From: Actinernus sp. WN-2022
Taxonomy: Eukaryota; Cnidaria; Anthozoa; Actiniaria; Actinernidae
Reading direction: 5' to 3'
DNA: 64,000 nt
NCBI GenBank assembly: GCA_030867875.1
Contig: JAOWCC010000019.1
Location: 36,003,976 to 36,067,975, forward strand
In this document: positions 11,232 to 21,563 of the stretch, piece after piece
Position numbering within the stretch: position 1 is the first letter of the stretch
Layout of the letters: each line of letters starts with the position of its first letter
Notes under the pieces: model-generated
Seen by the model: only the letters and a program-made list of their open reading frames with translations
Database searches by the model: none
Told to the model about the DNA's origin: nothing
Program-made: the position numbers and the translations under genes

Positions 11232-12839
11232 TGAGGCATGTTAACACAAAAGGAGCGTTCCTTGCTAAGGCGCCTTTTGTGTTGACATGCGTCAATATGT
11301 GCACCGTTTCAGTTTCAACTGGTCGCCGTTGCTCGAAATCTTGATGGATTTTAATGCGGTTTGCAGCAAAAGAACCGTCTTTGTCTATAGAACAACTGTT
11401 GACTGCGTTTTAGCCGCTCCTGGGCATTGGAAACACCCCAAAATGTCACTTTTAGTTGATCAACTGGAAAAAGGTGATAAGGTAGAAAATCTCGAAAAAT
11501 TCCAAATCTCAAACAAGGAAATTATGGGATAGAAAGGCTATACATGGAAGCAAGTGTCATTTTACAATCATTGAAACCTAGAATAGCAGTTATCGGCGCT
11601 TTAAACTGAGGAAATCGAGAATTCCACACAAGATGAGGCATGTTAACACAAAAGGAGCGTTCCTTGCTAAGGCGCCTTTTGTGTTGACATGCGTCAATAT
11701 GTGCACCGTTTCAGTTTCAACTGGTCGCCGTTGCTCGAAATCTTGATGGATTTTAATGCGGTTTGCAGCAAAAGAACCGTCTTTGTCTATAGAACAACTG
11801 TTGACTGCGTTTTAGCCGTTCCTGGGCATTGGAAACACCCCAAAATGTCACTTTTAGTTGATCAACTGGAAAAAGGTGATAAGGTAGAAAATCTCGAAAA
11901 ATTCCAAATCTCAAACAAGGAAATTATGGGATAGAAAGGCTATACATGGAAGCAAGTGTCATTTTACAATCATTGAAACCTAGAATAGCAGTTATCGGCG
12001 CTTTAAACTGAGGAAATCGAGAATTCCACACAAGAATATGTGCACCGTTTCAGTTTCAACTGGTCGCCGTTGCTCGAAATCTTGATGGATTTTAATGCGG
12101 TTTGCAGCAAAAGAACCGTCTTTGTCTATAGAACAACTGTTGACTGCGTTTTAGCCGCTCCTGGGCATTGGAAACACCCCAAAATGTCACTTTTAGTTGA
12201 TCAACTGGAAAAAGGTGATAAGGTAGAAAATCTCGAAAAATTCCAAATCTCAAACAAGGAAATTATGGGATAGAAAGGCTATACATGGAAGCAAGTGTCA
12301 TTTTACAATCATTGAAACATAGAATAGCAGTTATCGGCGCTTTAAACTGAGGAAATCGAGAATTCCACACAAGATGAGGCATGTTAACACAAAAGGAGCG
12401 TTCCTTGCTAAGGCGCCTTTTGTGTTGACATGCGTCAATATGTGCACCGTTTCAGTTTCAACTGGTCGCCGTTGCTCGAAATCTTGATGGATTTTAATGC
12501 GGTTTGCAGCAAAAGAACCGTCTTTGTCTATAGAACAACTGTTGACTGCGTTTTAGCCGCTCCTGGGCATTGGAAACACCCCAAAATGTCACTTTTAGTT
12601 GATCAACTGGAAAAAGGTGATAAGGTAGAAAATCTCGAAAAATTCCAAATCTCAAACAAGGAAATTATGGGATAGAAAGGCTATACATGGAAGCAAGTGT
12701 CATTTTACAATCATTGAAACCTAGAATAGCAGTTATCGGCGCTTTAAACTGAGGAAATCGAGAATTCCACACAAGATGAGGCATGTTAACACAAAAGGAG
12801 CGTTCCTTGCTAAGGCGCCTTTTGTGTTGACATGCGTCA
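11232..12839 (+). repeat. 402-bp satellite, short array (three full units, one 339-bp unit, terminal palindrome)
   Basis: The unit begins TGAGGCATGTTAACAC at 11232, 11634, 12375 and 12777. The first two steps are 402 bp. The unit from 12036 is 339 bp because it lacks exactly the 63-bp palindrome that opens the other units. The array closes with a lone 63-bp palindrome (12777-12839). It is flanked by TATATA on both sides. Each unit carries an 81-codon open frame (77 codons in the short unit), but it is broken in the large array by stops such as that created in GGGCATTAG, so I do not treat it as a gene. Orientation is opposite to the large array at 27107. Divergence between the two arrays is about 4 percent by eye. 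Confidence 0.95.
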
Positions 12840-12881
12840 TATATATATGCTCTTATTTATCTTAAATGGGAGTTAGCATAG

Positions 12882-13553
12882 AATCCTACGAGCGGCAATA
12901 GGACTGATTATTATGTTTGTGCACTTCCATTTGGATTTATTTTATCAACTTCTTTAGCGCTATGTTTCTTTATATTACTTATTATTTCTGGCGATGTAGA
13001 AATTCGGCCCGGACCCAAGTGTCTCAGTCTTTCCCTTGCACATTTGAATGCCCGAAGTTTAAATCCTCCATCTATACTTGACGAAATCTCGGCGTTACTT
13101 TCTACTCACAGTTTTACTGTTTTTGGAGTTTCTGAGACATGGCTAAACGACAAAATAAATAGTGACTCATTACTTCTCCCCGGTTATCATGCTCCTTTCA
13201 GAAGAGATAGAAACCTGAAACGCGATGGAGGCGTAGCCCTGTATGTAGAAGAGTTTCTTTACACTAAAAGAAGACACTATGTAGAACCCAAAAATATAGA
13301 ATTACTTTTAGTTGAAATAATATGCAATAAGAAACATTTATTATGTAGTGTCTGTTACCGCCCACCCGACTCGTCTTCCGAACTGCTAATTGAGTTATTT
13401 AACTCTCTTCAGGAAACAATTGACAACATTAAGCATTGTCACTATAAGGCATTTTTTCTACTCGGTGATTTCAACGATCACTTTGATTGCGAGGACGTAA
13501 ACAACAGCTCTAATGTTGGAATTCAATTGTACAATTTCCTTGAGCGAAATTAA
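12882..13553 (+). pseudogene. LINE ORF2 amino end: 2A-like motif and APE-type endonuclease
   Basis: The frame is open from 12882. It shows a hydrophobic stretch (LALCFFILLIIS) followed by GDVEIRPGP, then the apurinic-endonuclease domain: HLNARSL, FGVSETWLND, RRDRNLKRDGGVALYV, LLCSVCYRPP and FLLGDFNDHF. These match the conserved blocks of LINE endonucleases (N, ET, R-GG-A, YRPP, GDFN). The domain nicks target DNA for target-primed reverse transcription. The frame stops at 13551-13553 inside the domain end, and the following sequence continues in other frames (ITANSETILDLIISDSPGFF), so the element is dead. Confidence 0.85.
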
Positions 13554-13750
13554 CTTTTCCAACTAGTTAATGAACCAACACGCATAACGGCAAATAGTGA
13601 AACTATTTTAGACCTTATTATCTCTGACTCTCCTGGGTTTTTTTACTTCAACAGGGACGCTCAGACCACCATCAAATTGCGACCATTCTCTTGTTTGGGG
13701 TAAATTATGCATAGCCTTACAGAAACCGCATGCTTTCGAAATATACATTT

Positions 13751-13884
13751 GAAGGGCTGTGTGCAAAAAGGGCGTAAGTGACTCTTGATCACATTCTAAA
13801 TTCTCCTTCAATTTATTTGTTTTCTAAGGGAGAATTTAGAACGTGATCAAGAATCACTTACGCCCTTTTTGCACACAGCCCTTC
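13751..13884. repeat. Inverted duplication inside the LINE (56-bp arms)
   Basis: The stretch GAAGGGCTGTGTGCAAAAAG at 13751 reappears as its reverse complement ending at 13884, and pairing continues inward through CTTGATCA to TTCTCC near 13806. The arms are about 56 bp with a few mismatches, separated by about 22 bp. The right arm belongs to the LINE coding sequence (RPFCTQPF), so the left arm is an inverted copy of it and interrupts the frame. A strong hairpin is expected in single-stranded form. Confidence 0.85.
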
Positions 13885-14198
13885 ATTTGGGATTTTAGCC
13901 ACCTTAATGAAACTGCTTTGAATCAAGATTTGTGTAACAATGACTGGAATAATATTTTTTCTGAAACATCTAGAATGGACATTGTTTATGATGCTTGGTT
14001 CAAATTGTTTAATACCATTATTAGCAAACACATTGCACGAAAAAAGGTAATTATTCGTCCCACCGACAATCCATGGATGACTGCGGACATTTCACGGAAC
14101 ATTAGAAAACGCAACCGTTTGTTGAAATCGTATTCCAAATACAAAACTCCGGTCATTTGGGTGTGAGTACAGAGTCCACAGAAACTTGGTGACACGGT

Positions 14199-15900
14199 TA
14201 GCCTGCGTAGCAAGCCCAGGGGGAATGGGAAAGAGGAGGGAAGAGGGCGAGAGGGAGGGAGGGAGAGGGAATGATGAGGGGGAATGGGGAGAGGAAAGGG
14301 AAAGGAGGGCTTGCAACGAACCCCCCGTTTTTTCCCTTACGCCCCCAAATTATAAATTCATTTTCAGTGTCGTCTGACATGTCATCTGTCAAAATGAAAC
14401 AATGAACCTCCTTGTTTCTGTCCGTTACAAATGTTTGACCTTCAGTGCAAAGGAAGTTCAAAATGACCCTAGGGAAAAACGAAGAACAGAGGTCAAACAT
14501 TTGGGCTAGAAAATTGATTTTTGCATGGATTTTCACCAAATAAAACACTCTGAAACCAGTCTAGGGTATCCGTACTAAATTTCCAGCGGAAATTGTGGCT
14601 TAAACAATTATACTCGCGCTAAGTATTTTTAAAACTCTCTAGAGTATAATCTTCAGTATATGTGCCTCAAAATAAAATGCAACTTCGCAGTTTCTGGTCC
14701 TAAAATGTAACTATCCTAAATCGCTTGACGTCCTAGTCGTAAATAATCTGCTTCTTCTGGCAACCTAAGGTAAATCAAGGCTACTAAATTGGCCTAGCCA
14801 AGACATCGCTGATGTGAAGACCATTTTGTTTTTTCTCTCACTCAAACTGGCGAGCGTTTTGTACGCAAAAACACGTTTCTGCACCGAATTGAGTGCAATA
14901 AAAGCTATTGACAGTCTCCTGGGTAAATATTATCCAAGTCTAGTACAATATTTGGGCATACAAGTCAGAGTTTCTACATCAAAAGTTTTCGCTTTCCAAA
15001 CACTGGCGTTACTAACAAAACACAACCCTTCAGACACTACCTTATTTACATCAAAATAAAATACAACTTTCGCAGTTTCTGGTCCCGAGACGTAGCTATC
15101 CTGAATCACTTGACATCCTAGTCGTAAATAATATGCTTCTTAGGCAACTCAAGGCTGCTAAAGTTGGCCTAGTCGAAGTCTATACTGTATCAAATACAGC
15201 ACTGGTTGGACAAGAAGGGCCGCCATGTTGAACTGCCTTCTCGACGAAGCCGAAGATCAAACATTTGGGCTAGAAAATGGATTTCTGCATGGAGTTTCAC
15301 CAAATAAAAACTCTCTGAAACCAGTCTAGGGTATCCGTACTAAATTTCCAGCAACACGTTGTGGCTTAAACATACGATTTTCCACAAGGAAAAATTCACA
15401 ACGGTCTTCGGGGCTTCGTTTTTCCGCCTGGGTCTTCGCTCTTCGTTTTTCCGACACCCCTGAAGCTATCGCTGTACTTCTACTAATAGCTCTATAAACT
15501 ACAAGAAGTTGAAGATACTTTTTCCGAATCTGGTGGGTCAAATGGCCAACAACTCATTCGTGTGAATTGAACACTTCTTCATTACATCGCGCCACAACCG
15601 CTATTTTTATTACAAGTGTCAATCAAATGTCATTGAACACGGCTTTAGCCAATCGGAATTTTGCGCCTAAAAAATTAACGTTAAAAGAGAAAAAACGGAG
15701 GGTTCGTTGCAAGCCCTCCTTTCCCTTTTCCTCTCCCCCCCTCCCCCATTCCCCATTCCCCATTCCCCCTGGGCTTGCTACGCAGGCTTAAAAGAACGTT
15801 AAAAGAAAAAAACCCGGAGGGTTCGTTGCAAGCCCTCCTTTCCCTTTTCCTCTCCCCCCTCCCCCATTCCCCATTCCCCCTGGGCTTGCTACGCAGGCTA
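14199..15900. mobile_element. Mutator-like (MULE-type) non-autonomous TIR element inside the LINE
   Basis: The element starts TAGCCTGCGTAGCAAGCCC and ends GGGCTTGCTACGCAGGCTA. It is flanked by a 9-bp direct repeat TGACACGGT (14190-14198 and 15901-15909). Nine-base target duplications are typical of Mutator-like elements. The TIR is roughly 130 bp and purine/pyrimidine-rich (GAGGGAGGGAGGG on the left, CCCTCCTTTCCC on the right). The right TIR is present twice in tandem (about 15640-15790 and 15791-15900). Two internal blocks are also duplicated (14497-14585 with 15254-15350, and 14667-14760 with 15049-15150). I see no transposase. Confidence 0.8.
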
Positions 15901-16018
15901 TGACACGGTTAATTCGTATGGCTAAATCAATTACTTTTTGAAAGTCAATGCGAGCCTCTAAGATCCAAAAAGCAACTGCAAATCGTGGTGGAAATATAAG
16001 TCTCTGTATGGAAACAAA

Positions 16019-17306
16019 ATGAATTCAAACATTCCACCGATCTTAGACAATGGTAAGATTATCTCCAATCCCCCGGAGAAAGCTAAACTTTTTGATGATT
16101 ACTTTATCAGTCTAGGTTACCTGCCACCTAATGCTTTTAACGAACTAAACCTCAATAGATGTTCTACGGAATCGCTTTCTGATAAACAAACATGCGAAAG
16201 CGAAGTACGTGATTTAATTAAGGGTTTCGATATATCCAAATCTTGCGGGAATGATAACATTAGCAACAAAATCATCAAGTTTTCTGTCAAAGGAATATCG
16301 AGTTCTTTGACTAACTTATTGAATCTCTCTTTCCATCTTGGTCAGTATCCTTTTCAATGGAAGTTAGCAAACGTTATCCCTTTATTTAAAAAAAACGATC
16401 AGCAAGTATTAAAGAAAACTATCGCCCAGTTTCTCATTTATCCAGTATCTCAAAGTTATGTTTAAAAAAATGTTTTTATTAGACTATACAACTTCCTTTT
16501 GAAAATAGTTTTTTTTATATGAAGTCCAATCTGGTTTTCTTTCTGGCGATAGTACGGATCTCCAGTTAATGCATATTGTCAACAAGATTTACCACGCCAT
16601 TGAAAATGGATATGAAGTTCGCATGGTTTTCCTCGATATCAGTAAAGCGTTTGACCGTGTTTGGCACGAGAGGTTATTATACAAATTGAAAATGATCGGC
16701 ATTGAAGGGTCCCTTCACAAATGGTTCCAGAGTTATCTGATCGGTCGTTTCCAAAGCGTGGTTTTAGAGGGCACTCTTTCCGAATGGAAAGAAAATGCCT
16801 CTGGTGTACCACAGTAGCGTTCTTGGGCCCCTGCTTTTTTTGATTTACATCAACGACCTAACAAGCAATATATAGATTATTTTCTTTACGCAGATCATAC
16901 AGCGCTGCTAGAAGTTATTGATTCTTCTCCCGATTTGTCCGCTTGCAAGTTAAACGCCGATCTTTCTGAAATTAATAGCTGGTCAAAATTCAACCTAGTA
17001 ATAATGAACTCCAGCAAAACCAAGTCGCTACTTTTCTCTGCTAAGAAATCATTAATGTACCACCCACCTCTATTGTTTGATGATAACGTAATCGATGAAA
17101 TACGGTCGCATACTCATCTCGGTATTACACTTACGTCTTCCTTGTCTTGGCATTCACATATTACTAATATCTATCAGAAAGCGTCCAAATGCTTAAACAT
17201 ACTCAAAGGTCTGAAATATAAGGTTCAGCGAACTACTCTAGACACATACAAATCAATAGTACGTCCCTTAATGGAATATGCGGATGTCATGTGGGATGGG
17301 TGTTGA
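16019..17306 (+). pseudogene. LINE reverse transcriptase, frameshifted, catalytic motif altered
   Basis: The first open part (16019-16465) has SCGNDNISNKIIKF (the usual GPDGI-like block) and YPFQWKLANVIPLFKK. The second (16569-16817) has MVFLDISKAFDRVWH, which carries the first catalytic aspartate, and ends at ASGVPQ followed by a stop where the usual QGSVLGPLLF block is shifted out of frame. The third part carries DYFLYADHTALL in place of the canonical YADD, then HLGITLTSSLSWHSHI, KVQRTTLDTYKSIVRPLMEY and ADVMWDGC. Loss of the second aspartate and at least two frameshifts mean no activity. Confidence 0.85.
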
Positions 17307-17320
17307 TCCTATTTTTACAT

Positions 17321-17589
17321 CATGTGAAGCTCAAATATTTTTTGTACAAAATCATTTCCAGCCGATTAAGCCAGCATTTTATTACTGAAACTATAGGCAA
17401 AAAAATGATGAGTCAGCATTTTTACAAAAAACCGGTTTATTCCCGTTAAATGAGTTTTCAGCGATGCCTCTATATCCATAATTACTAAGGGCCTATAGGT
17501 CTACAAATGTGTGAAGTTTCATGCTTTTATCACAAAACGCACAATTCACATAATTTTTGATCCTTGACATCTGGACTATAAATAAAAAA
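17321..17589. other. Unexplained segment between the LINE end and the duplicated module
   Basis: This 270-bp stretch replaces the LINE tail and 3' UTR found in the copy at the window start, yet the same flank (AAATTGGTCGATGAATTGG) follows. It is AT-rich and has no coding signal. It could be a different 3' end or a replacement by recombination. Confidence 0.45.
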
Positions 17590-18404
17590 TAGATATAAAT
17601 AAATTGGTCGATGAATTGGCATTTCTTCTCTAGTGATTCTGTTTCAAGGATACATTCGTCTCCACTGGCCACTCAGCAGTACAACCAAACCAGAAAGATA
17701 TGTAGTCATTCCCGAAAGTGAGGATTTTACCTTGATTTGACAGGGTTTTGCCCGTGTCCCGTCTTTACAGGCCTCGGTGCAGAATCGGTTCTCGCCTTTA
17801 CACGGACAACCTCTACCTTGTGATTCCTTTTATGAGAACATACACTTTTGCATTGGCAAGGATTTCCTTCCTAGATGAAGAGAAGTGCATTATGAGTGGC
17901 AGCTAGCGAGCAAAGACTCCAGGCAAACACTCAATGAGATAGAAAACAAGAGGGAAAACCTCTACTTGTTCAGTTGCTGTTTCTCACTTCGGCCTCCTCT
18001 GGCACAGCAATCGCTGAATTCACACTGCCACTGGACTCGTCCACTTTCTTCCACTGGTTCTCCATTAGACTTGCAAAAATTCAACTGCACCAAAAATATT
18101 TTATCTCTTAATATAGAAATCCGTTGTTAGACAGCTCGATCTATGCTTCTCGAAGTGAGTGCGGGATTCTTGTGCATTTGACATAATTATTTTTGGTATG
18201 CTAATCAGTTCCAAATGGTACCTTGTACGCATGTGCAACAGCTGACCGTGTCGCTTTAATTAAATGTCAAACGTGACTAAGTAATGCAGCTAATGTTAAG
18301 GTAATGTAAACTAATGTTAAACCGGCTGGGGGTGGAGGGATTGACTGTAATCCCGTTTTACAATCATAAAAGTGTATTGCTATCCATTATATTCTTACAG
18401 TATA

Positions 18405-18579
18405 TGTCTTATTTATTTCTGATTTTACCGATTAACTTACACAGTAGATATCTGTTTATATCTACTGAAACTCAACGAGCTTATTGAGAACGACCGCCAT
18501 TACATTCTCTCTTATCAAACCTACCTTCTATAATTATAATCGACAACTGTCAATCAAGTAAACCGGAAGTATCTTGACA
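18405..18579 (-). repeat. 3' LTR of the Gypsy element
   Basis: On the minus strand the LTR starts TGTCAAGATAC and ends AATAAGACA, with TG...CA ends. It differs from the other LTR by only about five substitutions by eye (for example AGATATC versus AGATCTC). That suggests a fairly recent insertion, though no rate is assumed. Near its end a GAAATAAATAAG string supplies a possible polyadenylation signal, and TATAAAC near the middle a possible TATA box. Confidence 0.93.
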
Positions 18580-18592
18580 TCTCCCTCTTTTC
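18580..18592 (-). other. Polypurine tract of the Gypsy element
   Basis: On the minus strand the sequence AAAAGAGGGAGA ends directly against the 3' LTR. This is the expected place and composition for the plus-strand primer of reverse transcription. Confidence 0.85.
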
Positions 18593-18667
18593 ATTGAGGT
18601 TGCTTTCAAAGCAATGTCTCTGATACAATATAGCTTTAACCTTAACTCAATGTAAAATGTTCACAGT

Positions 18668-19535
18668 TCAGTATTCCTCGATATAGCGCTTTGGCTTTCT
18701 CACAAGTCTGCCACTCGAGGTTCTCAGTTCTTCGTTCTTAGTCAATCCTTGCTCCGGTGCATCTTGTATCTCTGGGTAGCTTAGAACATGGTCTTCAGGA
18801 GTTCGATTCTCAGGTTCGTTACCATCAGGACATTCACAAGGGATCGTATCGTCTGACTCCGTCCCCCTTTTCTCTGGTGTAGGACGCAAGTGACGCCTAT
18901 TTCTCCTAAGTCTTGTGTAAGGTGTCTGTATGACATATGACCGTGACTTTGGATCCCTTGTGACTACTTGGGCCTCTGTTTTCCATCCCTTTTCTTCCGT
19001 CTAGCTTCACTTTCACGTGGTCTCCTACTTGTAGGGGTGGCAATTTCCTCACTCCATGTCTCCTATCAAAGGATTTCTTGTAAACTACTTTTGTCTTCTC
19101 ATCAGCCAATTTTAATGCCTCTTGGTTAGGCCACTCGGGCTCTAGATTTCTTTCCAAGGTAGGAACAGTGGTACGTATCTGGCGTCCCATCATGAGTTGA
19201 CACGGGCTAACCTTGGTAGCTTGTATAGGTGTGGCTCGGTAACTCATCAACGCCAAGAATGGGTCTTCTTGCTTGAGGATTCGTTTTGCTATGCGTACAC
19301 CACTTTCTGCCTCACCATTTCCTTGTGGGTGATGTGGACTAGAGGTTGTACACTTGAACTTATACGTTGTGCTGAATGAGAGGAATTCCTCCGAGGTAAA
19401 TTGAGGTCCATTGTCACTGACGAATTCTTCAGGAATTCCCCAGCGTGCAAACATGTTTTTAAGTTTCCCTATCACTTGTTTGCTTGTTGTGTCTGGCATG
19501 TGTGCAATCTCGATAAACCTTGAATAGTAGTCCAT
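18668..19535 (-). pseudogene. Gypsy integrase, amino part missing, frameshifted
   Basis: From 19535 the frame reads [14 protein letters not shown], then FVSDNGPQFTSEEF (second catalytic aspartate) and SPHHPQGNGEAESGVR (catalytic glutamate), then a carboxyl domain with LQVGDHVKVKLDGRKG. The zinc-binding HHCC region and the strand carrying the first aspartate are absent. The frame shifts after DGRKG near 18960-19000 and resumes as the tail SSGRLVRKPKRYIEEY ending at 18668. The preceding pol frame overlaps 19459-19535 in another register. It is not a working integrase as read. Confidence 0.88.
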
Positions 19536-21388
19536 GACTATAAGGTATTTCTGACCATCCAGCTCTTTCAGGCAATAGCGTTGTGATCAGAGGTTCCTTT
19601 CTCTGTGACGGCTTCCCGTTAGCTTCAGAAAGTTCGTTACGCACTCCATAGTACTCGCGTATCTCGGGTGGTACTTCCTTGGGGTACTTTGGCCAACCAT
19701 TCTGGGTGTATTCCAGAACTGCCTTGAGCTGTGGATCCTCCGCCGTAGCTTGCTCTATCTCTTTGAGACTTTGTGTCGTTATTTGAGTCTCCACAACTGA
19801 ATCTACATATGCTTTAACATCTTCGGTGTCTGGAACTTCTGTACACTTGACCGGATTCCTGGACAGCGTATCTGCAATCGCGATCTCCTTTCCTGGGATG
19901 TGTTCTGCTTTGGTGTTAAACCTCATTAGGTGCATTAGAAGACGCTGGCATCTCAATGGCGCTTTGTCAAGATCAATCAGTGGTACCAATGGCTTGTGGT
20001 CTGTTAGAAGCTTAAAGGACTCTAGGCCAATAAGATAGCGCGAAAACCTTTCGCAAACCCACACTGAAGCCAAGCATTCTTTCTCTATTTGAGAATACCT
20101 AGTCTCAGCTGGCGTTAGCGTACGTGAACAGAATGCCACTGGTCGAGACTGACCATCGTTGTCTTGAAGCAGGACTCCCCCAATCCCATAGCTACTAGCA
20201 TCAGCACTTACGGTTGTTGGTTTGCTAGGGTCATAAAATGTTAGTACCGGTGTTGTTGACAACATCTCTTTGACTTTATCAAAGGCTCTCTGCTGTTCAC
20301 AGTCCCACCTCCAGGCTGTATCCGACTTCAGCAAGTCAGTTATAGGGGTTAGAACTGTTGATAGGTTAGGCAGGAACTTTCCTAGATAGTTTATCATGCC
20401 AAGTACTTGCCATAATTCTGGGACATTATTTGGTGCTGACATGGCTTTAATGGCTCTAACCTTGTCTGGATCTGGACTGATTCCTTTCTCGTTAATGACG
20501 TGACCAAAGTAGGTGAGTTCCTTCTTCCGGATTTCACACTTTGCTTTGTTAAGCTTGAGTCCAGACTCTTCGATGATCTTTAGCGTTTCTTCTAATGAAA
20601 AAGCTTGGTTTTCTTCTGAGGTTGTGACCTTCCCGGCACCCTTAACTGAACGACAAACTGCGGCAAAATGTCCTGTCTTGTTACACTTTCTGCACTGTTT
20701 ACCTTTTGCGGGACAGTTTTCGTCTCGCCTGTGTTTTCTATCACATCTACCACAGGTACTAGGGTACTGGCCTTGGCTTCTGTTTGGCTCTTTTGTTCCT
20801 CTGTTTGGCCTTTGGCGCTTATTTGTGTACGTTTTGCGACGGATTTCTTCTAGTGCTTTGTTTGGGTTTTGATCTGAGACTTGGCTCGTAATTAACTCCG
20901 ACTGGCGCGTCATTTGTATGGCAGTATCGAGATTCAAGTCCGACCTGAGTTGTAATTTCCTTGATAATTCTCTATCTAGTGTCCCGATAACAATTCTATC
21001 TCTTATCTGTTCGTCTTTCTGTTCCCCGAATTCACAATACTCTGCTAACTCGTACAAACTTCTGATAAATGCTTCTGGTTTCTCTGGTGGAATTTAGCTC
21101 GCTCGTGAATTACATTGCGCTTAGGAATAAAATGCTCATCAAACTTCTGGATTACCTTATCAAAGCGTTTCTTGTGTCCTTCTTCAGTGAAGTTAAAGGC
21201 TTTGAAGATATGCTCGGCTTCATTTCCCATCGTGTAAATCAGTGTACTAACTTGGACGTCGCCCTCCTCCTTGTTGAGTCGAGTAGCGATCCAGTAGCGT
21301 GTGAACTTTTAGTTCCATTCGAACCATTGCAGTGGTTTCGTGAAGTCAAAATTCTCCGAAGGATTCAGCAATCGAACCGCTGCCGCCA
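19459..21388 (-). pseudogene. Gypsy gag fused to RT thumb and RNase H by internal deletion
   Basis: The gag frame begins with an ATG at the LTR junction (21389). It meets a stop in the first 30 codons (near 21310) and a frameshift near 21050, then continues as a long open frame from 21057. That frame contains a zinc knuckle ([14 protein letters not shown]). About 30 residues later it jumps to the end of the RT domain ([43 protein letters not shown]). RNase H follows ([49 protein letters not shown]). The protease DSG motif and the RT YVDD palm are missing. The join is seamless and open over 532 codons, so a deletion that preserved the frame is likely. Confidence 0.88.
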
Positions 21389-21563
21389 TGTCTTATTTAT
21401 TTCTGATTTTACCGATTAACTTACACAGTAGATCTCTGTTTATATCTACTTAAACTCAACGAGCTTATTGAGAACGACCGCCATTACATTCTCTCTAATC
21501 AAGCCTACCTTCTATAATTATAATCGACAACTGTCAATCAAGTAAACCGGAAGTATCTTGACA
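21389..21563 (-). repeat. 5' LTR of the Gypsy element
   Basis: Same 175-bp length and ends as the other LTR. Its last base (21389 on the plus strand) forms the A of the ATG that opens gag. The next bases on the minus strand, TGGCGGCAGCGG, are in the position of the primer binding site and begin with the TGG expected to pair with a tRNA CCA end. Confidence 0.92.

Larger units (their letters stand above)
12882..17320 (+). mobile_element. CR1/L2-like LINE, interrupted by a Mutator-like element
   Basis: Endonuclease (12.9-13.6 kb), linker (13.84-14.17 kb) and reverse transcriptase (16.0-17.3 kb) segments lie in the correct order on the plus strand. A 1.7-kb TIR element at 14199-15900 splits them. 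The line of sight across the split is supported by the 9-bp target duplication. Several frameshifts and stops are present. The family also supplies the fragment at 1-441. Right after about 17314 the sequence no longer matches the other copy. Confidence 0.8.

Noticed and set aside
11287..12675. 81-codon ORF repeated in the short satellite array as a possible gene family
   Set aside because: The frame is interrupted by stops in the much larger array of the same satellite, and no homology is recognised. The conservation reflects satellite homogenisation.
13608..13811. Minus-strand ORF of 67 codons in the LINE
   Set aside because: It is produced by the inverted duplication of LINE sequence and is not an independent gene.
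18668..21388. An intact Gypsy polyprotein
   Set aside because: The protease, the RT palm and the first integrase aspartate are absent, and stops and frameshifts are present.
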